Assembly (NCBI GenBank): GCA_005765155.1
Contig: VCCP01000003.1
Span: 3,038,001-3,102,000 of the forward strand
Reading direction: 5' to 3'
Source: Zelopaecilomyces penicillatus
Taxonomy: Eukaryota > Ascomycota > Sordariomycetes > Hypocreales > Pseudodiploosporaceae
Length of the DNA stretch: 64,000 nt
Shown: positions 23,216-34,673 of the stretch, piece after piece
Layout of the letters: each line of letters opens with the position of its first letter
Position numbering within the stretch: position 1 is the stretch's first letter
Position numbers and translations under genes: made by a program
Notes under the pieces: generated by a model
Told to the model about the DNA's origin: nothing
Seen by the model: the letters and a program-made list of their open reading frames with translations, nothing else
Databases searched by the model: none

Positions 23216-24113
23216 CTTGGGCGGGCACCACTGGCTTCAACTCACTCTACCGGGGAGGTGTGGAAAAGGCTGTGTGCTGGAATGTCACCTGACGCAGTGC
23301 GAATCTATTTGTGCATAACGGTCATCAGCTGCTAGGTATTCCGCTGTTTCATGAAAACCGATGCTGAAAATATCATAAGTAACAGAAGGGATAAAAAGCA
23401 ACTGATAAAGATGAGAAAGAGCATATGAGAAACTAGGAGTTGGCATTTTGCTAGCTGCCTGCCAGCTCACAAACAATATCAATAAAATGGCGAGTGAGCA
23501 GCACCAGCGCCAGGCGGTCGTCGTACCAGGAAGCGAAGAGCTCTCTGGCTGACTGGCTGGCTGGCTGGCTGGCTGCAAGACACACATAGTGCATCCAAAG
23601 CCCTGATGGCAGCTGTTTTAATGCACGCATCAACTCACCACTGCTAGGTTCCAATTATGTTTTGGTGGGCGGCAACAGCACCGACCGCTGTGCTGAAATG
23701 TTCGTCTGTGAGACCGGCGTTGGGTGAGGGGAACTGCGCAGGGCGAAGTTTACAGCCCGGGCGACTCCACGAGGTGGGAGGATGGTGGATCATGGTTTCT
23801 CCGTTCAACCTTGCACACCCAAGATGCCTAGTGATGATTGCTAACATGGAGGTAGTATTAGTGAAAGGGCAACAAAAAATGGACAAGCATCTACATTAAA
23901 AAATTTCAGTTACCAAGCATAGACTCTTTATTTTGAGTATGTCATCAGTCATTGACCAGGGCGGCTGGCCGGATGCAAAGGCATCATGTCATGTTGGGCT
24001 TTATTCGTACAGCGCTCAGTACCGCAAAATACATACATGTAGTCTACCTGTTATTACACATCATGGGTAACCAACCCATTTTTTGTCCCAAACCAGGCTA
24101 CCTGTCAAGTTCC
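23216..24113. other. Intergenic region with GGCT repeat
   Basis: About 900 bases upstream of the Spt10-like gene and downstream of uS2m. A TGGC tetranucleotide repeat lies at 23545-23574. The minus-strand frame that reads through it is not convincing as a gene. Confidence 0.5.
23545..23574. repeat. CTGG tetranucleotide microsatellite
   Basis: Five to six CTGG units with one interruption (CTGA). Confidence 0.85.
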
Positions 24114-25678
24114 TCATGATGCATTCCCGCTTTTCCCAATGGATGCCTCGATCTCTGCGGTCTGCTCTCGTACGCTTTGTAACTGCGCCTCAATACTGCC
24201 AAGACGGTCCTCAAGCACCGCAACAGGTTGCTGTGAGGGAACATCCCCGGCCAGAATTGTTGCCTCCCTCGCTTCTCCCAAGGCCGCAGCACCCATCATG
24301 TCAACCATTTCATCTTCCGTCACCTCGAGCTCTTCGCCAAGGTATTGCGACCGTAGAATCTTCATCTCTTCGTCTGTGAAACCTTGAACATCGGCTTGCA
24401 TGCGTCCCATGACTTCCTTTCGCTTGATAACAGCAGCTGCAACCTCCTTCTTCATGTGTCGGTTGAGTTCTGAAGAGGTATTCCATGACACGTTACCGCG
24501 GCTTGAATCTTGCAGTCTGCGTTTCTGGCCAGCCTCACCGGCTCGTCCAAGCACACCAGCAACTAGAGCCATGGAGCGGAGACTAGGGAGTTGTCACAAT
24601 TAGCATTTCGATCCAAGTGATTATACGAGAGAAAAAGACAAACCTGTCATCGTTGGCTGGAATGGTGTATGTAACCCATGAGGGATCCACATTGGTATCA
24701 ATGACACCAATTGTCGGAATGTTTTTCAGGCCACACTCATACAACATCGTGTAGTTCTCCAAAGGATTGAGGCAGATAACCAAATCAGGAAGAAGAGGTC
24801 TTGCAGTCCCCTTGAACATATCAAATCCATCCAATTCGTTATCCAGGTGATCTACCACCTTTGTGCCCTGAGCTCTGAGAATCACATCCCGGTTGGTAAT
24901 GGCACCGGGTGTCCATTTTGTAAAGAGATGGTATGCCCCAGCCAGTTCCGCAGCTTTCGTCACAATCTCCATCTGACCCTTGCGAGTTCCGGCGAAGAGG
25001 ATGATACCGCCGCGATAGGAGACTTCTTCCACCACACGAGCCGCCCGTCGGAGATGCGCCGCTGTTGATTCCAGAGAGATGATGTGAATGCCTTGCCGTA
25101 CGCCGTGGATATATCGCGAGTTGGCAGGGTTCCAAATAGAAGTATTATGCCCCATATGTGTCTGCGAGGCCATTAACAATTCCAGTGTAACATCCTCGGG
25201 TCGAGGAGGGTTGCTGATAATCTCGGTTGGAATATAACGCCTCTCAACGTGTGAACCCAAACTCCTCGTATTCTTTTGAATCCGCTGAAATTCAGCATAT
25301 TGTTGAGACGGGTTCAGAGCTTCGGCTGACGCTCCAATCTGATGTGGCTTCGTCCATGCAGATCCATGGTGTTCCCTCGAAGAATCAGCACCAAGAGTCA
25401 TGATGACTTCTTCAAGAATCTTTTGCTTCTTTTTCGAAGACGACACGACCTTCGGGGCAACAGCGGAGGACTGAGGTGTCGGCCATGCCTGTGAGGATTC
25501 ATTGGTGCTTGAGATAGAGCCCGTCGCGCTTTTGACTTCGGTGGAAAGCTGTCGCAGAGCAGACCGTGGCAGGGAAGAAGCCAGATTTCGGCGGCCTGTG
25601 GACTTGTGAGATGACTGAAGGTTATATATTGAAGCTAGTGAACATACCATGCCGCACGGCAACGTTCCTTAAAATCAT
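24114..25678 (-). CDS. MRP4: Mitochondrial small-subunit ribosomal protein uS2m
   Basis: Three exons, 25648..25678, 24644..25595 and 24114..24582, with introns of 52 and 61 nt, encode 483 residues. The first exon codes for only ten residues (MILRNVAVRH) and completes a basic mitochondrial presequence when joined to GRRNLASSLPRSALRQLST. From about 180 the S2 fold is clear: ASQTHMGHNTSIWNPANSRY, GIHIISLESTAAHLRRA, GGIILFAGTRKGQME, FTKWTPGAITN and PDLVICLNPLE...IPTIGVIDTNVDPS. The C-terminal 150 residues are a helical fungal extension. It is longer than yeast Mrp4. It acts in the mitochondrial 37S subunit. The intron 1 junction is inferred from frame and consensus. The alternative start in the intron would give a non-mitochondrial N-terminus. 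Confidence 0.92.
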
Positions 25679-26296
25679 GTTGAGCTTCAATGCGCTCTGG
25701 GGCGACTTGCTTCGATCTTTCACCCAAACCCCAAAATTTGGGAGACAACGTTGGAAGCCATCTAGCTGTCGCGGAACCACGTATTTCCTGGCCCGCCTAT
25801 ACTGTGCAGGGGTGTTGCACTAACAACACAGGACGACAAGACCACGAAACTACGCCTAAACTGCCGTTTAGTGAGTTGGAGACTGTTGAGAAGCTCGTGA
25901 AAATAAAGGTTGGTGCACCAGCCTGCAAAAAATAAAATGTGATTCTCGGCAGTAAAATTATCATTTGTATGTCAGATATTTTCATAGAATATATAACAAA
26001 AAAAAACTTATAATATTTTACTAGGAGACGTCTACGATTCACACCCGGTGTAGAGATTTGTTCTACAATCTACATGTCAAGATATTGAAGAATTGACGCC
26101 CAAGTTAGTAATTTAATCTTGACAATCGTCAAACGAGATAATGTGAAGGTAAAAATGTGCAGAAACACTAGATTGACATCCGTTACAAAGCAAAGTTACT
26201 CTATAGCGACAAACTAGTTCTACTTTTACAACCAACAAGGTTGAGGACTACTTATTTTCGTAATGTCATTATAATTTTTTTCCCCAAGGCAACAGT
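25679..26296. other. AT-rich intergenic region, no gene seen
   Basis: About 620 bases between two minus-strand genes: the uS2m promoter and the 3' flank of the CBS/PB1 gene. Strongly AT-rich around 25930-26290. Confidence 0.45.
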
Positions 26297-28450
26297 TTAC
26301 CTATTGCTTGCCCTCGTGAGGGTGAAGACGCCCACAATCACCACAGCCAAAGTGACAATGGCACCTGGAAGCAAAAGGTCATTGGGCACACCGGCGATGA
26401 GTTGGTCCGGCGGAGGAACAGTCCTTGTTCTCCGAGATCGTCGCGTACCAACGTCACTATCTTCCTCGTCATCGCTATCATCTTCGGCATCATAAGCTCT
26501 CCGGCGCTCACGAAGACCCGATGCAGAGGATGTGGGAGGAGTCGAGATTACAGGAGTCTGGACAGGATGCGGCAGTGTAGCTGGTGGCTTTTCTGGGTCG
26601 TGTACATAAAGTTCAACCTTCTCCCGATGGTCTTGACGGGCTAGCAGAATGGCCTCCAGCAGGTCGTTATCTGTAGTGATGGAGACAGTGTCGCCCTCGT
26701 TGTCCATATAGCTGAGAGCAAAGCCGGCGCCGCTGGTTTTGCCATCATGGACAATCGGAATACCGCCGATAGCATCGGCCTCGTTGCCCAGCTTGGACGC
26801 AACAGCTGCGATGAAAATCTCCATGCCTTGTGCCGCAATGACCTGCAGGCGATGAACACGCCCTGAAGGGGCCTTGAACTTAAATGCAAACGGAACATCA
26901 GCGGGCAAGTGCTCTAGACTCTCTGGCGCAATCGAGCGTGGCGGCGAGTCAATCCCGACATGAGACGCAGAATCCCCTGGAGCGACACTGTCTCCTAAAC
27001 GGTCACGGCCAGTATCCATACGTGAACCAAAGTTCGTATGATGGTGGCTCCCATCACCAGACACCACTGACTCAGTCTCTTGATCAATAGAAAGCCAGAA
27101 CTTGTTCCATGCCGGACCTTCACCGTCGCCATTCGACATGGTGTTTATTTGCTCCAGGGTCGCATATGTTAGTTTCAACACATCAACCATACCTACAATC
27201 TCACCACCGTCGTTCATGACAGGTAGGTTGAGATAGTGGCCATCTAGAGAATTCATGTTAGAAGCAGTTCAACGACAAAGACAAGGACTTATGAGAGCGC
27301 TTACCATGCATCTTGCGAAGAGCTGCTTGAATGGTCATGTCCATTGGTGCAAAGTCAGGATGCGGCGTCATGACCCGGACAACACTGCAGTTTGCAGGGT
27401 CAAGACCGGGCGCAATCACACGGAGAACAACATCCTTGCTGGTAAAGATTCCTGTAATAGCACCCTGATCTTGAACGAGAACAGCGGTAGTGTGGTTCTC
27501 CTTCATCAAGGCTGCAGCCTCCTTCACCGAAGTTCTCACACTAACCGTGGTGGGGGGGATTCCATTGAGAACTGTCTCCAATGTAGGTCCCGACATCTTG
27601 GAGCGAAGGGCCTCGACATATTGAATGATTTGCTGAGGCTGACTAGCGCCAAGTTCTGACTGCACTCCCTCCAAGGCATCGTAGAGCTTCCTTGACGACG
27701 AATAGGCGCGCTCTAGCTTTTCCATTGCCTCGTAGAAGCACTTGGTAATATCGAGCACACCAACGATGTCCTGGTTCTCGTCCATGACCGGCAGATGGCG
27801 GAATCCCTTACGGACCATAAGATCCAATGCATCAGTGGCACTCGTGTCCGTCCTGGCACAAAGAGGGTTCTTCGTCATGATTTCGGCAATAGTTACGTTG
27901 GCTGCCTTGGAGCCTGCACCAACTACACGGAAAGCCAGGTCCTTGGCAGTGAAGATGCCAGCAATTCGATCGTCATCGTCGGTAACGAGCACACAATCTT
28001 CCCTCTTCGCGGCCATAAGCTGGGCAGCTTCGGAAACGGTGGTGGCGGGCTTGATCTGAAGAGCCTGGCTGGGCTTAAGAGACAGCACGGTTCCCGGCGG
28101 CGCCTTACGGGTGTGCCGCGCTCGGCCCGTCAAGTTCTTCTTCTTCTGGAGGTCGCTCTCGATCTTCCTGCGAATCGCCTATATACCATCATTAACATCG
28201 GAAGAAAAAAAGGCATGATATGCACACCGCCATCTGCAGTCAATCAACGTGGGTAACCAAATAAATAACATACCTCATCACGTTTGGACTGTTTCTGCCG
28301 GCTGGCACTAACAGATGAACTGGATTCGGTGGGCTGAGTCTCAAGAACCGGACGGGGGATGTTGGATCCAGCAGCAGGACTGCCGGTGAACGGGATGGGA
28401 GCCCGTCCCTGGTTCCGGCTGGGAGTGCTTCTCATGGTGTTTCCCGACAT
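26297..28450 (-). CDS. Four-CBS, PB1 domain protein with C-terminal membrane anchor
   Basis: Three exons, 28274..28450, 27305..28178 and 26297..27243, with introns of 95 and 61 nt, encode 665 residues. After a Ser/Pro-rich N-terminus come two CBS pairs (about 85-215 and 250-380), visible as VLVTDDDDRIAGIFTAKDLAFRVV, FRHLPVMDENQDIVGVLDI, AVLVQDQGAITGIFTSKDVVLRVI and LPVMNDGGEIVGMVDVLKL. A PB1 domain lies at about 465-560 (FKFKAPSGRVHRLQV ... LSYMDNEGDTVSITTDNDLLEAI). A single hydrophobic helix near the end (LLLPGAIVTLAVVIVGVFTL) predicts a tail anchor. The same layout is found in Schizosaccharomyces pombe Mug70. CBS pairs sense adenosine nucleotides and PB1 mediates heterotypic binding; the ligand and partner are unknown. 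Confidence 0.88.
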
Positions 28451-31394
28451 ATTGGCAACAGGGCAACGGCCAGTTGAAGATATTCAGGGAGTCCAATGAT
28501 GCTGCTGCGGCTTCGAAGATGGTGTTCGACCCTTCAGACCGGCCACAGGTGAAGGGGTGGGAGCCAATAGCAGCGACGGAGGGATTTGCTGGGCGATGAG
28601 ATGAGGGCAAGAGGGCCGTCAGATTTCGCATCCAGCCCTCCCTAGCACTATTTTCAAGGCAGCGTCACGTTGTCGAGGAGACTTTAGTGCACTGGCCAGC
28701 GCTAACGGGCGGCTTAGGAGCCGCCTCGGTACGTACCCGGCTACTAGGAAAGAATCGGGTGTCGGACGTGCAGAGAATACCTCACTATTCACTCACTGTA
28801 TTGCTGATTTGCGCAGTGGGTGATCTCCATTCCTTGGCCACTGCACGCCCCGAGGCTAGGCCATCCAGGTGCTGTACCGGCAAATACCTTGAGGTATCCA
28901 CGGAACACATGGAGTGAGGTACAGGTAGGTACGGGTACCTAATTATTACTGGAAAGCTCAGCTTTCCATATGGAGAGCTGTTGTGGGCCCAATGACCGGA
29001 CCTCAATCTCGCCCGGGCTGTCCGCTGCTATTATGACAGGGTATGGAAACCCTGGTGCTATAGGTGTAACTCGGCGACTGTGGACTGCGCTTCAAAGTAA
29101 ACAAAGCCTCGGGTGCACCTCCCTCCAGCTAGGAATTGTGCCTAAGATGTGTTCAAGGCCTGGGTTAGGGTTACACTAAGCGTCCGCTGGGCCCCTTTTC
29201 ATCTCGCCTGCTATCACAAGCGTCTTGCGTTGTTATTATGATGATGATGGTACGAGGTACGTGCGGAAGGTATGTTCGGTGCCGTCGCTTCAAACTGTTC
29301 ATACACGGGAACACCATCAAGCTAAGCAACCGAATCATAACAACTCCAAGCAGTAAGAATATCATTGACACCTGATATCCATCGACGGCGGGCCACAACA
29401 CCAATGGCCCGATGAGGATGTAGCAGCCTTCATCGAAATATAAAGTAAACAACAGTTGACTGATTTACCTAATGTAGAAGGCCAAGTGCTCCGCCAATGA
29501 CTCCCAATTGGCCTCTCGGATATAAACATCCGGCCACAATTCGGCTGAGCAGCCGAGCAAAGAAAGTTGGAGTTTCAACATGTCCAGAATCAGGGACAAA
29601 GATGGCGCTCTGCAGTGGGATCTGGCAGACTTTGGTGCATTAGCGGGGGGGCGATTTGCTCCGATAAATGCGGGCACCTTTCCGTATTCGTGCCAGTTCA
29701 CACTATTCACCATGTTTAGTCTCACGAAGTTTTAAAAGTGAACACCAAGCTGCGAACCACAAAGGCGATGCATCAGTCTCATCAGTCCCATGCAGGGGTG
29801 TTGTCATATACGATCGCAAGGGAGGATCAAAGAGATCACAAGGGCATGAAGATGATGTCCTTTTGCCCTGTTTGTTGTCCACTTAAGGAGTTCGACTTCT
29901 CTCCAAGATCTCGTCGTCATCGCGGCCCGCCTACCCTGCATTCGGCAGATAGACATGGAAATCCCTGGCTGGGCCATCATTACCCACGGGACATATTCAA
30001 CTGTCAAAATACACAAACGATAAGTCATTAATTAAAAACTACACGAACATTTTGAGAGTCCACCCAGGACTTTCATTGCTGTCTGGGGGCAGATTGGAAC
30101 AGTGTTCTCATAAAATCTTTGACGGTTGTAAACCACTGACGATGCTGGCTACAAAGACTCACACGAAAACATTGACTCCATTTGGAATTGGTGACAAGAG
30201 ATCCGTCATCCAGTACAACCATGGCCATGTATCCATCAAACTTCAATGGACCCTGCCGAGATTTCTATGATACCACTTGATTAGGTACCCATCCATGACG
30301 GAGCGGCCATCTCCCTGCACTTAATGAGGGAGCCTTCAGCATGAATATCCGGTGACACGTATTCCATCTGTAGTGCGGATAGGACGAAAGTCTAAAGTAA
30401 TTGAACTCCATATAGCAGCCGTTCACCATGGAAACATGATGGAAATTGGGAGGTGAAGTCTCGTGAAATGTCTTGGGTTCTCAAGGGATGCCATAGGATG
30501 CCGTGGAAACAGTCGCGAACCATTAACTAAATAGTGAAACATGGAGTCATCAAATACTTTTAGTTTGTTGTAGAAGACTGGAGTCGAGGGCGTCGGCATC
30601 CAGTCCGATGCAGCGAGAATCCGTCATGTTCAATCGCTGCAATGAGGCAGATATCACAAAAAACCATCGTGAGGCTCAAAAAACAGGGGTCCAGGTGCAT
30701 GAGCTTTCGCGCCATTTGTTCAGGTTAGCAACCTAAAACCAGGAGAGAGGATGGGCAAAAGAGCTTCAATGGAATGCGGTGTCACAACGGCTGGGCCGCG
30801 TGTGGGCCGATTGGCGCGCGCTGCTGAGGCTGTGACGTGGGACCTCTAGCTTTCTAGCTCTGCGACAAATCTAGCGCTTGGGTGACCTTGGCCCGTTGCC
30901 GTGGCGACCACGTCAACAAACCAGGATGATTCCACCACGGCGCCCTGACACCTTCTCGTCGAGGCTCACACTGAGCATCCACTCCTCAAAAACTCCTAGT
31001 CATTAAGACCGCATCATACCCCAGGCTCCTGCAGAGTAGAGCCACCATTCATCTCATCTTCCATCTGTCAGATACCCATCTGCAAAAAGACTAAGAAAGA
31101 ACACAAAGAGCTTCACAGTCCATCTCTTTGCCTGAACAAGGCATACCAACACACCATTTGGTTCAAGTGTTAAGTCACTCTTGACTGAGCACGACCACAG
31201 TTTCAACTAGCCCGGCGCTCTGTGCTTGCGCTGCGTGAGGTATGGATGGCATCAATTGAAGCTTTGGAGCATGCAGATAGATATGCGAGCTGGACCTAAC
31301 GATGTGGCATTACAGTTTCGGACCTAAAGGTTCCCTCCGACAATATATCAACCTACGACAATATACCATCCGGACTCTCTTGCAACAATAGAAA
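28451..31394. promoter_or_regulatory. Long divergent regulatory region, CBS/PB1 gene / Ace2-like factor
   Basis: 2.9 kb without a supportable gene, flanked by divergent starts. It contains clustered GGTACC/TAGGTA-type words at 28724-28945 and a likely 5'-UTR intron of the downstream factor at 31240-31315 (GTATGG donor, CTAAC branch, TTACAG acceptor). Long upstream regions are typical of developmentally controlled fungal transcription factors. Short open frames here show no domain. Confidence 0.5.
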
Positions 31395-33802
31395 ATGCTG
31401 TCTAATCCGCCAACATCAAGTCTTCACGCCAGGCAGAGGCATCACCGCCGTCAAGCGTCGACACCCTCTGCCTTTGAGGGCGTGAAGATCCCTAACCTGC
31501 CCAACTCACGACAAGCCGCTGGCCATCGCCGCGGTCTCAGCCTCGACATTCGACGACAACATCCGACACCACAGACAGCGCGGCAGGATTATAGGGTAAG
31601 TATAAATACTAACACAGGAATAGCACACAATTCGCAGCATCGTGTTCTGCGAGAAGCGCAGCAGCAACGCCTCCAAGCACGCCCGGGCCCCCAGCAGCAT
31701 CATTATGCCTCACTGGCAGTTAATGACAGCGAGAACTATCTGATCTCACCTCATGGAACACCTCACACCCAGCGTTTCGACCCATCATGTTTCGACCCAA
31801 GCTCCGTACCCTTTGATCCATATGCGGGCCAGCTCAACGTCATGATGCAGAAAAACCAGGGCAACTATATGACCAATATGTCGGGATCAAAAGAGTTTGA
31901 TCTCTTCAGCAACGACAGCGCTCAATCCACACCCACATTCATGAACTTTCCAGAAAGCCCCTCAGCACAGGGATGGATCTCAGAAGGAAGTGCCTCCAGC
32001 TCGAGGAGGTCTTCCAGGAGAATCAGCAATGGAATCATGGATAGAGTAAGCAAGTTTGAGAACTTGGTTATGGAAGAGCCTCAAACACCAGCTACACCAC
32101 CTCAAAATGGTCAGTTTATTCACACTCCTTGCGACTGATTTGACAGAAGTACTAACGACAAGTTTCAGATTACTATCCCCCTACACCAATGGGCACTCCT
32201 CACAGCCGTATGGTCAAGCAAGAATATCAACATGGCCGTTTCTCTGAAGGATACGATGAGTCAATGGAAGAAACCATTAAGCCTCGCCGCAAACGTCCCA
32301 ACCAGCCAGGCCCATCTATGTTTGAGGAATTGCGACAACAGGCCGAACAAGGACCAGTCATGTCTGCCCCAACAAGGTCCAACACCATGCCAAATTCCAA
32401 GACTGCCAGCAACCATCAAATGCAAGCTCCCGACTATATGAATATGAATGCATTCAAGAATGAGTTTCTCAAGATGGAAGGCCGATTCGATGGCCTGCAA
32501 CCCGACTCTGACTTGTTGCAAACCTCCAACCTGTCCCAGCACACCTCCCCCGACCCACAGCAAATGGCCCAGTTCATGGCTGGACTAGATGCTCAATCCC
32601 ACGCCGACCACTTCCAAAATGCCCTTCACGATGCTGCTCCTTCTCTTTCAAGGACCTCTTCCATGCACTCATCACGGCATCGTAGAACAGAGTCCGTTGC
32701 AAGTCTTGCTAGTGCCGCCAGTATTGCCGACATCAACATTGAAGAGACCAAGACTGACACCGGTGTTACTGTGGAGGAAATTTCTCAGTACATCAACGGA
32801 CCCGAGACTACAGACGGAAAATGGACCTGCATCTTTGAAGACTGCGGTAAGCAGTTCGGACGCAAGGAGAATATCAAGTCACACGTTCAAACCCATCTTA
32901 ATGACCGCCAATATCAATGCCCAACATGCAACAAGTGCTTCGTCCGCCAGCACGACCTCAAACGACATGCCAAGATTCATACGGGAATCAAGCCATATCC
33001 CTGCGAGTGTGGCAATAGCTTTGCCAGACACGACGCTCTCACAAGACATCGTCAGCGTGGTATGTGCATTGGCGCCTTTGACGGAATTGTAAGAAAGGTG
33101 GTCAAGCGTGGTCGGCCAAAGAAGAATCGCCCTGAGCTCGATGCTAGACTAGAAAAGTCTTCAAAGCAAAGGAAAAAGAATCTGTCCGTCAGCTCAATGT
33201 CATCCCTATCTGGCTATTCCGACAGCTCGGGCATGAACTCTCCCGACAATGACTTTGACATGTTGGATGAGATGATGGATATGGATATGGACATGCAACC
33301 TCATAAGCTGTCTTCTCGGCCGTCTATTCCGATGCCCATGATGGGTGCGCAATCCCTCAACAACTTCGCCTCATCACCAGCATTGAGCCCCCACTCCTAC
33401 GTCTCCCCTGAAGCTATTATGGACAAGACCGTATCACAACCATCATCGCCTGCCAAGAGCGCTGCCAGCCGGTACACAACCCCCCCTGAGCTGTCTCAAT
33501 CGTCATCGCCGCCCCCAACTCAGTTCTTCGATCTGGACCCCCACAACACAACCGGTGCAGATGCTCTTACAAGTATGGCCGCTGGGAGCGTCATGATGAG
33601 CTCGCCAGGCATGAATGGCACGCTTCCTATCGGTATCACCGACCAAGAGGATGACCTCCTTCTGCAGTTTACCAACGATGACGGTCTAGTACCACTGGAT
33701 CGGGATCCAAACATGATGATGATGAGCAAGTTCGACGAAGAGTTTGACAACGCTATCGGCATGTTTAGCAACAACGACGACCTCTTTTTTGGCAGCACAT
33801 GA
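31395..33802 (+). CDS. C2H2 zinc-finger transcription factor, Ace2/Swi5-type
   Basis: Two exons, 31395..32109 and 32169..33802, with a 59-nt intron that splits an Asp codon, encode 782 residues; a further optional 42-nt intron is discussed in the findings. Long Gln/Ser/Pro/Asn-rich regions surround three tandem fingers at about 457-540: CIFEDCGKQFGRKENIKSHVQTH, CPTCNKCFVRQHDLKRHAKIH and the atypical C-x-C finger CECGNSFARHDALTRHRQRGMC. The sequence FVRQHDLKRH...CECGNSFARHDALTRH is the signature of the Ace2/Swi5 group, which controls cell separation and morphogenesis in yeasts and pigment and virulence traits in moulds. A basic KRGRPKKNRP patch follows and may be the nuclear signal. The acidic C-terminus is a possible activation domain. 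Ser-Pro sites are frequent, in keeping with Cdk control. Confidence 0.88.
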
Positions 33803-34673
33803 AGCGTTCCAAGTTTTTCGCGTACTAATGATTTCTCTCATCCGTTCTCTGGATACCCGGCATGAGACTACATTTTAATATTGTGTTGCTGGGTCTCCCG
33901 TCATGACACATGCGTTGCAGTATATATAGCTTTGATTTACTTGATTGGCGATTTGATTCTAACTACAAACTTGTAAAAGGGGATTTCTATGACAATAATG
34001 TACATTAGGCGGGGCAGTTGAGTTGAGTTGGGTTATTAGAATGGATATCCAAACGGGGCGAACTGGTTTTCCTTGGGATCTACGGCAAGACAGCTGTCAG
34101 AGTACTACTTTAAGGTACTGACTATACTATATTCTGTTGGGCTTCAATATACGGCTTGTGTATCGTGGCAATATCAATTGACCTTTATTTGAAATGAACT
34201 GGATAATTTACGTGTCCCTTGCGATGTTACTTATGTTGTCTTCCGTCAGACGCTTTCCCTTTTATTTGAACCGGTTTGCTCCCTGTGTCTCGAATATCGA
34301 GTTGTCGTGTTGGCTTTCAGTCAGCCAGGTTTAGCACTCGTAATATACCCATTTTCCCGCGTGAATGCCAGGATTGGGTTAAGTGAACTCTTCCATTAGC
34401 TGGTTAATGGAAAAACTATAGCAAAGGTGAAGCAGCATCATGAAGGTTGTACATAGGTAGTGACTGTAGGAGCCATGCAGGCGGTGTGAGGCAGCTGACA
34501 GTTGGCCGCCCCCACCTGTAGCTTCAGCATCCAGAGCTTCCACTTCTAAAACATGCGATACCCCCTTGCAAGACCTGCTTCCATATTTGTTTTTTTGAAT
34601 CAACAACCATCATTCCTGCAGGTGGGAGTGAGTCCAATCTAATCCAACCCCTCAAATTTCCATCCTAAAATGC
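33803..34673. other. Intergenic region, no gene seen
   Basis: 870 bases holding the 3' flank of the zinc-finger gene and the promoter of the MYND-domain gene. A minus-strand frame at 34379-34606 has no ATG and no domain. Confidence 0.45.

Noticed and set aside
23285..23587. Minus-strand frame with repeated Gln-Pro-Ala-Ser and a hydrophobic stretch
   Set aside because: The start is inside the GGCT microsatellite, and the frame looks like the leader of the adjacent gene region.
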